A stretch of 64,000 nucleotides of DNA from Deferribacteres bacterium (GCA_023395255.1 JAEWZN010000007.1:124001-188000); one strand, 5' to 3'; numbered from the stretch's first letter, positions 55,258 to 63,776 are shown. Made by a program: numbers and translations. Notes: generated by a model from the sequence alone, not told the origin.

Positions 55258-55973
55258 TAATTCCGGCTATCGACCTTCTCGGCGGAAAGGCTGTCCGCCT
55301 CCGTCAGGGGGATATGGACGACTATAAGATATACTTTGACGACCCTGCGGAGGCCGCGGTTCAGTTCCGCGAACTGGGGATAAAACGGCTCCACATTGTG
55401 GATCTTGACGGAGCCAAAAAGGGTGAGATGACCAACTTCGAAACCATAAAGCGCATAATAAAAAAAGCGGATATGGAGATAGAGGTCGGCGGCGGAATCC
55501 GCAATATGGACAGGATCAAGGCATACTTTGACATAGGCGTGAAATACGCAATTCTGGGCACTGTTGTGATAAAAGATCCGGAGTTTGTGAAAAAAGCCGC
55601 TGAAACTTATCCGGACAGGATTATACTGGGAGTAGATGCCAAGGACGGCTATGTAGCCACCGAAGGCTGGTACGAAACCAGCGAGACAAAGGCGGAGGAT
55701 GTGCTGAAAACCTACGCAGGCTACAGCATAGAAAGCGTAATCTATACGGACATCAGCCGTGACGGCATGCTTCAGGGGCTTAACATAGAAGCCACAGCCG
55801 CCCTTGCGGACAAAAGCCCGTGGGGTGTCATAGCCTCCGGCGGGCTTAAAGATATAAGTGATGTCAGGGCTCTGTACGGGCTTAAACATCCGAACATAAA
55901 GGGAACCATAGCCGGAAAAGCCTTTTATGAGGGTACGATAGACTTAAAAGAAGCCGCCTCCATAGCGGGGTGA
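55251..55973 (+). CDS. hisA: ProFAR isomerase HisA
   Basis: 240 residues from ATG 55251 (GGGGAG upstream; GTG 55245 is less likely). A (beta-alpha)8 isomerase. IPAIDLLGGKAVRLRQGD with the first catalytic aspartate, HIVDLDGAKKG, IEVGGGIR, and YTDISRDGMLQG with the second. It follows hisH with overlap. The operon as seen ends here; 77 bases separate it from pgpA. Confidence 0.96.
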   Translation: MLIIPAIDLLGGKAVRLRQGDMDDYKIYFDDPAEAAVQFRELGIKRLHIVDLDGAKKGEMTNFETIKRIIKKADMEIEVGGGIRNMDRIKAYFDIGVKYAILGTVVIKDPEFVKKAAETYPDRIILGVDAKDGYVATEGWYETSETKAEDVLKTYAGYSIESVIYTDISRDGMLQGLNIEATAALADKSPWGVIASGGLKDISDVRALYGLKHPNIKGTIAGKAFYEGTIDLKEAASIAG

Positions 55974-56050
55974 TTTCAATAAAATGTTCAGGACGGCATG
56001 ATGCGCGTCACTGAAACTTTAACTAATGAGGCTCTGGGGTACTGACTAAC

Positions 56051-56512
56051 ATGATCCACAACATTCTTAACTTTATCGCTACCGGTTTCTATTCGGGCAG
56101 AAGTCCATACGCACCGGGCACAGCAGGCACGCTGGCCGGCGTAGGTCTGGTTGTTCTTACAGGGTGGTTTTCCCTGTTCTACCAGATAATGTTATTTATC
56201 ATTCTGTTCGCGGCGGGTGTTCTGGCCGCCGAATACCATGAGAGAACCACAGGGGAGAAAGATGCTCCCGAAGTGGTAATAGACGAAATAGCCGCCTATT
56301 ACTTTCTCATGCTGTTTTTTCAGAACTCGCTCAACAACCTTTTCTGGGCGTTTGTGCTGTTCCGCATATTTGATATAGTGAAACCGCACCCCATCGGAAA
56401 GCTTGAAGAGATCGGCGGCGGAATTGCCGTTATGCTGGATGACATAGGGGCGGCGGTTTACTCCATAGGCGCGCTCCTTGTGCTCAAAGGTCTGCTGTGG
56501 ATAATACTGTAA
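56051..56512 (+). CDS. pgpA: Phosphatidylglycerophosphatase A
   Basis: 153 residues. Inner-membrane lipid phosphatase making phosphatidylglycerol. SGRSPYAPGTAGTLAG near the N-terminus, then VVIDEIAAYYF, FRIFDIVKPHPIGKLEEI and GGIAVMLDDIGAAVYS, all typical PgpA motifs, with hydrophobic segments between. It overlaps cinA by 16 bases. The preceding his operon ends 77 bases upstream. Confidence 0.94.
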   Translation: MIHNILNFIATGFYSGRSPYAPGTAGTLAGVGLVVLTGWFSLFYQIMLFIILFAAGVLAAEYHERTTGEKDAPEVVIDEIAAYYFLMLFFQNSLNNLFWAFVLFRIFDIVKPHPIGKLEEIGGGIAVMLDDIGAAVYSIGALLVLKGLLWIIL

Positions 56513-57720
56513 CAGCTGCCGTGTTCGCTATCGGAAGCGAACTGCTTGAAGGGAGCATTACCGACACCAATTCGGCGTGGATAGGCTCCCGTCTTGTTAA
56601 GCACGGAATAAATGTGGAGGATGTCCGCCTTCTGCCCGACAATATGGACAGAATGGCGGAACTCTTTCTGGAAGCAGCGGAAAAGTATGATCTGATCATC
56701 ACCACCGGCGGCCTGGGCCCCACATTTGATGACCTTACGGCTGAGGTGGTCAGCCGTGTTGCCGGAAAAAACTACATTCTGAACGAAGAGCAGCTTGAGC
56801 ACATAAAAAAACGTCTCGCCAAGTTCGGCATAAACCTCAAGGAAAACCACTTTCATCAGGCGAAGCTCCCTGAAGGGTGCAGAACCTTCTTTAACCGCAT
56901 GGGGACAGCCTTCGGGTTCTCCGTTCAATGCGGAAACGCAAGAATAATCTCCATGCCGGGTATTCCCTATGAGATGAAGCCCATGTTCGATGAACAGGTT
57001 CTGCCTTGGCTGCATGAGCTTTTTCCGCTCAGGGAGCGTCATATCCGTGACCTGCGCATAGCGGGCAAGCCTGAATCCGAGGTTGATGATGTTATCCGCG
57101 AACTGGGCATACCGGACGGGATAGACTGCATAATCAATGTCGGCAAAGGGGATATACTGGTAAAGGTGCGCGGATTTGATGAGGAAGCCGTGCAGAACTT
57201 TGCAGAAGCGGTGAGAAAACCGTTTGAGAATAACTTCATCGGCTACGGGGACGAAACCTTCCCGGCGCGTCTGGTGCGTATGCTTAAGGAGAAGGGGCTT
57301 ACTGCGGGCTTCGCTGAAAGCTGCACAGGGGGCATGCTGGGTGCTGAGATTACCTCTGTTTCCGGAAGCTCTGCTGTTTTCAAAGGCTCAGTAGTGTCAT
57401 ATTCCAATGATGTTAAGATAAATCTCCTCGGTGTTCCGGCGGATGTCATAGAGATGCACGGCGCTGTGAGCGCGGAATGCGCCCTTGCCATGGCTGAGGG
57501 TGCGAAAAAGCTCCTCGGAACGGACTGCGCTGCCGCTGTTACTGGCATAGCAGGGCCTGACGGCGGAACGGATGAAAAGCCTGTGGGCACTGTGTTCATA
57601 GCTGTGAGCGTGAACGGAAAAACAGAGGTGAAGGGCTACGGCTTCTCCGGCGACAGACCGGCGATCAGGGAGCGCAGCGTTAAGACCGCCTTTGCATGGC
57701 TGATAGATTTGCTGAAATAA
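56497..57720 (+). CDS. cinA: CinA family nicotinamide-nucleotide amidase / competence protein
   Basis: 407 residues from GTG 56497 (AAAGG upstream). N-terminal molybdopterin-cofactor-like domain (AIGSELLEGSITDTNSAWIG, TTGGLGPTFDDLTAEVV) with ADP-ribose pyrophosphatase activity in the family, and a C-terminal amidase domain (FAESCTGGMLGAEITSVSGSS, GIAGPDGGTDEKPVGTVFIA). CinA is often encoded next to recA and can be competence- or damage-linked. Here recA follows after a 263-base region with a duplication and a structured element. Confidence 0.95.
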   Translation: MDNTVTAAVFAIGSELLEGSITDTNSAWIGSRLVKHGINVEDVRLLPDNMDRMAELFLEAAEKYDLIITTGGLGPTFDDLTAEVVSRVAGKNYILNEEQLEHIKKRLAKFGINLKENHFHQAKLPEGCRTFFNRMGTAFGFSVQCGNARIISMPGIPYEMKPMFDEQVLPWLHELFPLRERHIRDLRIAGKPESEVDDVIRELGIPDGIDCIINVGKGDILVKVRGFDEEAVQNFAEAVRKPFENNFIGYGDETFPARLVRMLKEKGLTAGFAESCTGGMLGAEITSVSGSSAVFKGSVVSYSNDVKINLLGVPADVIEMHGAVSAECALAMAEGAKKLLGTDCAAAVTGIAGPDGGTDEKPVGTVFIAVSVNGKTEVKGYGFSGDRPAIRERSVKTAFAWLIDLLK

Positions 57721-57739
57721 GACTGGGCATTATCTGATT

Positions 57740-57817
57740 AGGATGTGCAGATTCGGATTGTGCGACGTAAATTAAGGTTATGAACTTGAAAAAATATAAA
57801 TTAAGGAGCCTGTAAAA
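57740..57817 (+). repeat. 78-bp direct repeat, copy 1 (recA leader duplicate)
   Basis: Identical to 57905-57982 except one base (G57747 / A57912). It contains the same leader and ribosome site as recA but no following ATG, so it is a silent leader copy. A partial inverted repeat, ATCTG-N11-CAGAT, is the remains of a hairpin 3 with wrong spacing. Confidence 0.95.
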
Positions 57818-57828
57818 AGGCAGATAAA

Positions 57829-57919
57829 CAACTCCATGGATGGAGTTGCGCCGTGCGCAGCGGAGCCATGCTTTGCAGGGCGCGAGCGTTAATCTGAATC
57901 TGACAGGATGTACAGATTC
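57829..57919 (+). repeat. Structured intergenic element, copy B (upstream of recA)
   Basis: Hairpin 1 CAACTCC-ATGGAT-GGAGTTG (57829-57848), linker GCGCCGTGCGCAGCG (57848-57862; itself TGCGC-CGT-GCGCA), hairpin 2 GCCATGC-TTT-GCAGGGC (57865-57881, one mismatch), box CGCGAGCGT (57881-57889), hairpin 3 GAATCTG-ACAGGATGTA-CAGATTC (57896-57919). The hairpin 1 loop is A-N-GGA-N. It is oriented like recA. Its hairpin 3 overlaps the start of the second 78-bp repeat. Confidence 0.85.
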
Positions 57920-57982
57920 GGATTGTGCGACGTAAATTAAGGTTATGAACTTGAAAAAATATAAATTAAGGAGCCTGTAAAA
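57905..57982 (+). repeat. 78-bp direct repeat, copy 2 (functional recA leader)
   Basis: The copy adjacent to recA: it begins in the loop of hairpin 3 of the element, includes AAGGAG as ribosome site, and ends 1 base before ATG 57984. The two copies bracket an 87-base segment that carries hairpins 1 and 2. Confidence 0.95.
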
Positions 57983-57983
57983 T

Positions 57984-58997
57984 ATGGATGCAGAGAAAAG
58001 GAAAGCCCTAGACCTTGCCATGGGTAAAATAGAGAAAGATTTCGGCAAAGGGGCGGTTATGCGTCTCGGCGACCGTGCAGTTGAAAAGCTTCCTGTTATC
58101 TCCACGGGCGTTTTGTCCATAGATATAGCCCTCGGAGTCGGGGGAATACCCAGAGGCCGTATAGTTGAGATATACGGCAGCGAATCATCCGGTAAAACAA
58201 CAATCGCCCTCCACACAATAGCCGAAGCTCAGAGAGCGGGCGGAATAGCCGCATTCATAGATGCGGAGCATGCCCTTGACCCTGTGTATGCGAAGGCGAT
58301 CGGCGTTGATACGGACAACCTCATAGTCAGCCAACCGGACAGCGGTGAGGCTGCCCTTGAAATATGTGAAACCCTTGTACGCTCCGGCGCTATTGACATA
58401 ATAGTTGTGGACTCAGTTGCGGCGCTCACTCCCAGAGCGGAGATAGAGGGCGAAATGGGCGATTCACACATGGGTCTCCAGGCAAGGCTTATGAGCCAGG
58501 CGCTGAGAAAACTTGCCGGTATCGTTAACAAATCAAAGACATCACTCATTTTCATAAACCAGACACGCTCCAAAATAGGCGTTGTTTACGGCAACCCGGA
58601 AACAACAACGGGCGGTAACGCACTTAAGTTTTACGCCTCTGTACGTATGGAAATTAAGAAAAGCTCCGCACTTAAGGAGAAGGATGAGCAGGTCGGCAAT
58701 CAGGGTACGGCGAAGATTGTTAAAAACAAAGTCGCTCCCCCATTCAAGGTTGCAGAGTTTGATATACTCTACGGAGAAGGCGTTTCCAAAATCGGCGTGC
58801 TGATCGACCTCGGCGCCAAGCTTGATATAATCAACAAGGCGGGCGCGTGGTTCAGCTACGGAGATACCAAGCTGGGTCAGGGCAAGGAGAACGCAAGGGC
58901 GTTTCTGACCGCGAATCCTGATGTGGCTAAGGAGATTGACTCCAAAGTCAGGGCGCACTACGGAATCGCCGTTGCCGCTGAAAAAGAAGAAGGGTAG
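57984..58997 (+). CDS. recA: Recombinase RecA
   Basis: 337 residues, standard. Forms the ATP-dependent filament on single-stranded DNA and stimulates LexA cleavage. Walker [10 protein letters not shown] (~64-72), [24 protein letters not shown], the [13 protein letters not shown] stretch and [18 protein letters not shown]. The start follows AAGGAG at 57967-57972. Upstream lies a duplicated leader. pilT and recX follow; recX usually regulates RecA. Confidence 0.98.
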   Translation: MDAEKRKALDLAMGKIEKDFGKGAVMRLGDRAVEKLPVISTGVLSIDIALGVGGIPRGRIVEIYGSESSGKTTIALHTIAEAQRAGGIAAFIDAEHALDPVYAKAIGVDTDNLIVSQPDSGEAALEICETLVRSGAIDIIVVDSVAALTPRAEIEGEMGDSHMGLQARLMSQALRKLAGIVNKSKTSLIFINQTRSKIGVVYGNPETTTGGNALKFYASVRMEIKKSSALKEKDEQVGNQGTAKIVKNKVAPPFKVAEFDILYGEGVSKIGVLIDLGAKLDIINKAGAWFSYGDTKLGQGKENARAFLTANPDVAKEIDSKVRAHYGIAVAAEKEEG

Positions 58998-59044
58998 AAT
59001 TTAGATAAGTTTTCTGCATAGGGGTTTTTGAAAATCCTCCCCGC

Positions 59045-59065
59045 CCCTCCTTTGAAAAAGGAGGG
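59045..59065. repeat. Palindrome CCCTCCTTT-GAA-AAAGGAGGG
   Basis: A perfect 9-base stem with a 3-base loop, ~47 bases after recA. Similar words occur as dispersed intergenic repeats in many bacteria; it could also end recA transcription, although no T tract follows. Confidence 0.75.
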
Positions 59066-59080
59066 TGTTTGGCTGATTCG

Positions 59081-59150
59081 GTCATCCTGAACAGAGTGAA
59101 GGTTCTCAGGTTTGGATACTGAGAGATTCTTCGCTTTCGCTCAGAATGAC
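59081..59150. repeat. Dispersed hairpin repeat (GTCATCCTGA type), copy 2
   Basis: GTCATCCTGA (59081-59090) pairs with TCAGAATGAC (59141-59150) with one mismatch, and GAGATTCTTCGC lies in the right half. Related to 19751-19798, but with a longer middle. Confidence 0.8.
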
Positions 59151-59179
59151 GGTTCCGGGTTTGCTTTGACGATATACAA

Positions 59180-59273
59180 CAACTCCAATGAGGGAGTTGC
59201 GCCGTGCGCAGCGAAGGGCGGTTTATCCGTCCGCGAGCGTGTGTAAAAATTTCCATGGATGGTAAATTTTTAC
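59180..59273 (+). repeat. Structured intergenic element, copy C (upstream of pilT)
   Basis: Hairpin 1 CAACTCC-AATGAG-GGAGTTG (59180-59199), linker GCGCCGTGCGCAGCGAAG (59199-59216), hairpin 2 GGGCGG-TTTAT-CCGTCC (59216-59232, one G-T pair), box CGCGAGCGT (59232-59240), hairpin 3 GTAAAAATTT, 11-base loop CCATGGATGGT, AAATTTTTAC (59243-59273). The hairpin 3 loop contains ATGGAT. It ends 22 bases before the pilT start, next to AGGAGG. Confidence 0.85.
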
Positions 59274-59295
59274 TATTAAGTAGGAGGTCAGAATC

Positions 59296-60432
59296 GTGGA
59301 CATTAATGCTATTCTCCAGAGAACAGTCGCAATGGGAGCATCAGACCTCCATCTCAAAGTTGGCAGACCGCCGACGGTAAGGCTGCACGGCTCACTGGAA
59401 TCCATTCAGGGTTTGCCTAAGCTGAACGCTGAGGACACCCTCAAAATAGCCACTGATGTAATGCCTCAGAGTGCAAAGCAGCGCTTCAAAGAAGGGAAGG
59501 AGGCGGATTTCGCCTATGCAGTCCCCAAGGTGGGGCGGTTCAGGGTGAACGCATTCCTCCAGCGCGGCGTAATCAGCATGGTTTTCAGGGCTATACCCAT
59601 TGATATTCCGGACATTGAAAAGCTTAACCTCCCCGAAGTCATAAAAACAATCGCACTGGAGAACAGAGGCCTTGTTCTCGTTACAGGCATAACCGGCAGC
59701 GGGAAATCAACCACTCTGGCGGCCATGATAGACTATGTAAACACTCACAAATACGTGAATGTAATCACCGTTGAAGACCCCATAGAGTTCATGCATGTGG
59801 ACAAAAACTCCATCATCGCCCAAAGGGAAGTCGGTGCGGATACCAACTCATTCTCCGAGGCTCTCAAGCGCGCTCTGAGGCAGGATCCTGATGTCATACT
59901 TGTGGGTGAAATGCGTGACCTTGAAACCATAGAGACTGCAATGCATGCCGCAGAGACCGGACACCTTGTTATGTCCACGCTTCACACTCTGGACGCACCC
60001 GAAACCATAAACAGGATAATCTCCGTTTTCCCGCCCCACCAGCAGGAACAGATAAGGATTCAGCTTGCAGGCATAATAAAAGCCGTTATCTCCCAGAGGC
60101 TTGTCCCCACATCAGACGGTAACGGAAGGGTGGCTGCCATTGAGGTTATGGTTTCCAACGCCACAATCAGGGAATGCATTGTGGATAAAATGAAAACCCG
60201 CCAGATAACAGATTTCATAGAGCAGGGGCGCTCGGTCTACGGCTCGCAGAGCTTTGACCAGTCCCTCATTGACCATGTCCGCTCAGGCCGCGTTACCTTT
60301 GAGGAGGCTATGAAATGGGCGAAAAAACCGGATGACTTCGCGCTCAAAATGCGCGGCATATCGTCCTCCAGCGACAACGAGGAAAACGAGTGGAAACTCG
60401 GAGGAATGCTCAATAAAGAAGAAGAGGAATAG
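59296..60432 (+). CDS. pilT: Type IV pilus retraction ATPase PilT
   Basis: 378 residues from GTG 59296, 8 bases after AGGAGG (59282-59287). Hexameric ATPase that retracts type IV pili for twitching motility and DNA uptake. Starts GASDLHLKVGRPPTVRLHG; Walker A GITGSGKST, Asp box VEDPIEF, Walker B DVILVGEMRD, His box ETGHLVMSTLHT. The acidic tail (ENEEEE-like) is slightly long. No other pilus genes are in the window. recX starts inside its 3' end. Confidence 0.97.
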   Translation: MDINAILQRTVAMGASDLHLKVGRPPTVRLHGSLESIQGLPKLNAEDTLKIATDVMPQSAKQRFKEGKEADFAYAVPKVGRFRVNAFLQRGVISMVFRAIPIDIPDIEKLNLPEVIKTIALENRGLVLVTGITGSGKSTTLAAMIDYVNTHKYVNVITVEDPIEFMHVDKNSIIAQREVGADTNSFSEALKRALRQDPDVILVGEMRDLETIETAMHAAETGHLVMSTLHTLDAPETINRIISVFPPHQQEQIRIQLAGIIKAVISQRLVPTSDGNGRVAAIEVMVSNATIRECIVDKMKTRQITDFIEQGRSVYGSQSFDQSLIDHVRSGRVTFEEAMKWAKKPDDFALKMRGISSSSDNEENEWKLGGMLNKEEEE

Positions 60433-60889
60433 ATCACCCCTTGATTATGCTTTCAGAATTCTTTCCATGTGTGACTACTCGGAGTACAGCATGCGGGAGA
60501 AGCTTATTTCAAAGTTCAGCAGGGAAGAGGCTGAGCAAACCATAGAACGCCTGAAAGAGCTGGGCTATATCGATGACCTGCGCTACGCTGAAAATTTTGT
60601 CGTGTCAAAACTTCTCTCCGGCTTCGGGGTCTATGCCGTTATAAGAAAGCTCCGTGAAAAAGGTGTGGACGTTAACCGGGGTTATGTTCTCTCCGTTGCG
60701 GAGAAGCGGGAGATAGACACCGCAGGCCTGATGGAAAACGCGCTGAAAAAGTATCTTGCAAAAACAGGGGATGAGGATAGAATATCTGTCCGTTCAAAGT
60801 GTCTCGGATTTATGATGAGACGGGGCTTTGATATATACGAAGCGGAAAAGCGTCTTGAAGCCGTTCTCAACGATAAGGAGCACGGCTAG
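60332..60889 (+). CDS. recX: Regulatory protein RecX
   Basis: Up to 185 residues. RecX-like three-helix repeats start near SPLDYAFRILSMCDYSEYSMREKL (~residue 35) and continue with RLKELGYIDDLRYAENFV, LREKGVDVN and LGFMMRRGFDIYEA. It inhibits RecA filaments. The start is uncertain: ATG 60332 has no ribosome site and overlaps pilT by 101 bases; an ATA codon at 60413 has GGAGGA 7 bases upstream (60400-60405), which would be a rare AUA start; ATG ~60470 would cut the conserved region. Only the end is firm. Confidence 0.8.
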   Translation: MTSRSKCAAYRPPATTRKTSGNSEECSIKKKRNRSPLDYAFRILSMCDYSEYSMREKLISKFSREEAEQTIERLKELGYIDDLRYAENFVVSKLLSGFGVYAVIRKLREKGVDVNRGYVLSVAEKREIDTAGLMENALKKYLAKTGDEDRISVRSKCLGFMMRRGFDIYEAEKRLEAVLNDKEHG

Positions 60890-60958
60890 GCGCATGGATC
60901 TGTGCTCGCTAAAGCGCGCAGCACTGTGAATTTGAGCAGGTAATTTGGAGGCTTACGG

Positions 60959-61402
60959 ATGAAAGTGATATTTCTTAAAGACGTCAAAGGCGTCGCAAAG
61001 AAAGGCGACATAAAGGAAGCAAAGGACGGCTACGCCAAAAACTTCCTCTTTAAACAGAACCTTGCTGTTGAAGCAACCGAGGCGAACCTGACCAAGCTTG
61101 CCCAGCAGAAGGCGAATGATGCTGCTAAGGAACAGAAAAGAAAGGACGATGCCAAGGCTCTGGCTGAAAAGCTGAAAAAAGTCGGCATAAAAATGAGCAA
61201 AAAATGCGGTGAGACAGGCAAGCTCTACGGCGCAATTACTTCAAGTGATATAGCCGAGGCTCTCAAGGCGGAAGGGCTTGAGGTTGATAAACGTGATATA
61301 GACCTCCATGACCCCATAAAGGAAACAGGCGTACACACCGTTAAGGTAAACATATATATGGACATCAAATCCGAGATCAGGGTCGAGGTTCATGGCGAAT
61401 GA
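60959..61402 (+). CDS. rplI: 50S ribosomal protein L9
   Basis: 147 residues. N-terminal signature [34 protein letters not shown] (L9: G-x2-[GN]-x4-V-x2-G-[FY]-x2-[N]-[FY]-L). A central long helix ([27 protein letters not shown]) and a C-terminal globular domain with [20 protein letters not shown] precedes ATG 60959. dnaB overlaps its end by 11 bases, the common rplI-dnaB pairing. Confidence 0.97.
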   Translation: MKVIFLKDVKGVAKKGDIKEAKDGYAKNFLFKQNLAVEATEANLTKLAQQKANDAAKEQKRKDDAKALAEKLKKVGIKMSKKCGETGKLYGAITSSDIAEALKAEGLEVDKRDIDLHDPIKETGVHTVKVNIYMDIKSEIRVEVHGE

Positions 61403-62735
61403 TATAAAGCGTGTCCCGCCGCACAGTCTTGATGCGGAGCAGGCGGTTATTGCCTCGCTCCTTATAGATGACAAGGCGGCGGATAAGGTTCTGCACATGC
61501 TTACACCGGGGGATTTTTATTCCCCGATCCATCAGTATATATATTCCGTTGTCTATAAGCTCCACGAGGGCGGAAAGCCCGTGGATATAATATCTCTGGC
61601 GAATTACGCAAACGACCGGAACGAACTTCCCAGAGCGGGCGGGGTGGAATACATCTCCTCTCTTGTGGAGATAATCCCCAATTCCGCCAATGCCGAGTAT
61701 TACGCAAATATAGTTAAGGACAAATCCACCCTGCGCCAGCTCATTAGTGTTGCGGTGGAGATGACTGAGGACTGCTACACACGCACGGATGATGTTGCCG
61801 AGGTTGTGGAGGCTGCGGAAAAGAAGATTTTCTCCCTCGCCGAACAGAAGCTTAAGGCGGATGTTCTCCCCATCGGCGAGCATATGCACCGCACGTTTGA
61901 GGTGCTGGAAAAACTGTATCACCGCAAGGAAGATACAACCGGAATCCCCACAGGCTTCATCGATCTGGATCAGATGACCAACGGCTTTCAGCGCTCTGAC
62001 CTTATAATCATCGCAGGCCGTCCGGGTATGGGTAAAACAGCCTTCACGCTTAACGTTGCCCTCAACAGTTCAAAATCCGTCAGGGAAGGGAAGGAGAAGT
62101 TCAACGTGGCCTTCTTCTCTCTTGAGATGTCGTCCCAGCAGCTTGTTCAGCGTCTTCTCTCCGGCGAGGCGGGTGTAAACTCAAACAAGCTCCGTTCCGG
62201 TAAGTTTTCATATGATGAATGGACAAGGCTCACCGCCGCGGCGGGGGAGCTCAGCGATCTGGGGCTTTTTCTGGATGACACTCCGGCGATAACCGCCATG
62301 GAGCTCCGCGCGAAGTGCCGCAGGCTGAAAAGGGAAAACGGGCTTGACCTTGTTATTGTGGATTATCTTCAGCTTATGGGCTCCCACAAGACGGAAAGCA
62401 GGGAACAGCAGATCGCGGATATTTCCAGATCGCTCAAGGCGCTGGCAAAAGAGATGGACATTCCCATAATCGCCCTCTCCCAGCTTAACAGGGGTGTGGA
62501 AAGCAGAATAGACAAACGCCCGCTTATCTCCGACCTCCGTGAATCAGGCGCGATAGAGCAGGATGCGGATATTATTATCTTCCTCTACAGGGACGACTTC
62601 TATAACAAAGAGAAGAAGACCGGCATAACTGAAATAATCATCGCGAAACACAGAAACGGTTCCACCGGAACAGTGAGCCTTGAGTTCGTGGGAGAATACA
62701 TGAAGTTCAGGGATGTTGTTCAGGGGTATGTATAA
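61392..62735 (+). CDS. dnaB: Replicative DNA helicase DnaB
   Basis: 447 residues. Hexameric 5'-3' helicase of the replication fork. N-terminal primase-interacting domain ([16 protein letters not shown]), Walker [14 protein letters not shown], Walker [12 protein letters not shown], arginine finger region [11 protein letters not shown] and [25 protein letters not shown]. No intein. The start ATG 61392 overlaps rplI. The unit may end at an AT-rich hairpin just after the stop. Confidence 0.97.
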   Translation: MANDIKRVPPHSLDAEQAVIASLLIDDKAADKVLHMLTPGDFYSPIHQYIYSVVYKLHEGGKPVDIISLANYANDRNELPRAGGVEYISSLVEIIPNSANAEYYANIVKDKSTLRQLISVAVEMTEDCYTRTDDVAEVVEAAEKKIFSLAEQKLKADVLPIGEHMHRTFEVLEKLYHRKEDTTGIPTGFIDLDQMTNGFQRSDLIIIAGRPGMGKTAFTLNVALNSSKSVREGKEKFNVAFFSLEMSSQQLVQRLLSGEAGVNSNKLRSGKFSYDEWTRLTAAAGELSDLGLFLDDTPAITAMELRAKCRRLKRENGLDLVIVDYLQLMGSHKTESREQQIADISRSLKALAKEMDIPIIALSQLNRGVESRIDKRPLISDLRESGAIEQDADIIIFLYRDDFYNKEKKTGITEIIIAKHRNGSTGTVSLEFVGEYMKFRDVVQGYV

Positions 62736-62752
62736 AAAATCATACATTTTTT
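62728..62752 (+). terminator. AT-rich hairpin with T tract after dnaB
   Basis: ATGTAT (62728-62733), 8-base loop, ATACAT (62742-62747), continuing into TTTTTT (62747-62752). The stem is weak and partly inside the dnaB stop region, so termination strength is doubtful. Confidence 0.4.
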
Positions 62753-62790
62753 CTGATCTGTTGTACATTGTGTACATGATTTGATCAGAA
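62751..62790. promoter_or_regulatory. Nested palindrome upstream of lpxC
   Basis: TTCTGATC (62751-62758) pairs with GATCAGAA (62783-62790) and encloses TGTACA-TTG-TGTACA (62762-62776). The symmetry suggests a regulator binding site in the lpxC leader or a long hairpin; no regulator is known. Confidence 0.5.
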
Positions 62791-62864
62791 AGCCCGCTAA
62801 ATCAAGGGATCCGGCCTTTGGCACAGTTATTGCTCTATTTCCTGTGTCACTGGAGGACACACAA

Positions 62865-63767
62865 ATGTTTCAGACTACACTCAATAACAGAATTACATTT
62901 GAAGGCATAGGGCTTCACTCAGGGGAGACCATTCAGGTTGTTGTAAACCCTTCATATTCCGAGACGGGCGTTATGTTCCGCCGTGCGGATATTCAGGGCT
63001 CCCCATATACCAAAGCCAGTCCTTATACTGTGACCTCCACACAGCTTGCCACAAGCATAAACTGCGGCAAGGGGAGCATCTCCACCATTGAGCACCTTAT
63101 GGGCGCTCTTTACGGCCTCGGTGTGGACAATGCCCTTGTTGATGTTTACGGAACAGAAGTGCCCATACTTGACGGAAGCGCATACCCCTTTGTCGGCATG
63201 ATAAGGGAAGCGGGTGTCAAGGAACTTAACATAAAAAGGAAATACCTTAAGTTTAAGAAAAAAATCATCATCGAAAAAGGCGATAAATGGATAGAGCTTA
63301 TCCCCTCGCGCTTTTTCAAGGTGACTTTCGGCATCTCATTTGATGATAACTTCGTGCAGGAGCAGAAGGCATACTTCAACTTCTCCGACGGCGGCTTTAT
63401 CGAAGATGTTTCAAAAGCCAGAACCTTCGGCTTCAAAAAAGATGTTGACGCTCTCCATGCCATGGGTCTTGCAAAAGGCGGCAGCCTCGAAAACGCGGTT
63501 GTTGTGGACGGCAGCGGTGTTCTGAACCCCGAAGGGCTCAGATATTCAGATGAGTTCGTGCGCCACAAAATCCTTGACCTTCTGGGAGACATCTCCCTGA
63601 TAGGCTACAGGTTCTACGGCCACGTAAGGGCTTACAAATCAGGCCACATGCTCAACAACATTTTCGCAAGAACATTACTTGAATCTACGAACTGCTATTC
63701 CATTATAGAACAGCCGGAAACTCCGGCCTTCGGTTCACTGCTTGAACTGAAACCTCAGGGGATTTAA
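62865..63767 (+). CDS. lpxC: UDP-3-O-acyl-N-acetylglucosamine deacetylase
   Basis: 300 residues from ATG 62865 with GGAGG at 62852-62856; an earlier in-frame ATG (62781) adds 28 unrelated residues. Zinc enzyme for the committed step of lipid A synthesis. NRITFEGIGLHSGE start, zinc motif TIEHLMGALYGLGVDNA, and HKILDLLGDISLIG; C-terminal GHVRAYKSGHMLNN. It shows the bacterium makes lipopolysaccharide. A strong hairpin follows. Confidence 0.97.
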   Translation: MFQTTLNNRITFEGIGLHSGETIQVVVNPSYSETGVMFRRADIQGSPYTKASPYTVTSTQLATSINCGKGSISTIEHLMGALYGLGVDNALVDVYGTEVPILDGSAYPFVGMIREAGVKELNIKRKYLKFKKKIIIEKGDKWIELIPSRFFKVTFGISFDDNFVQEQKAYFNFSDGGFIEDVSKARTFGFKKDVDALHAMGLAKGGSLENAVVVDGSGVLNPEGLRYSDEFVRHKILDLLGDISLIGYRFYGHVRAYKSGHMLNNIFARTLLESTNCYSIIEQPETPAFGSLLELKPQGI

Positions 63768-63776
63768 GAGATCGTA

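Noticed and set aside
57900..57915. LexA/SOS box CTG-N10-CAG before recA
   Set aside because: The match is part of hairpin 3 of the repeat element; the same loop (ACAGGATGTA) occurs at 63840-63849 far from any SOS gene, and copy 1 of the leader has a different spacing. Not evidence for LexA.
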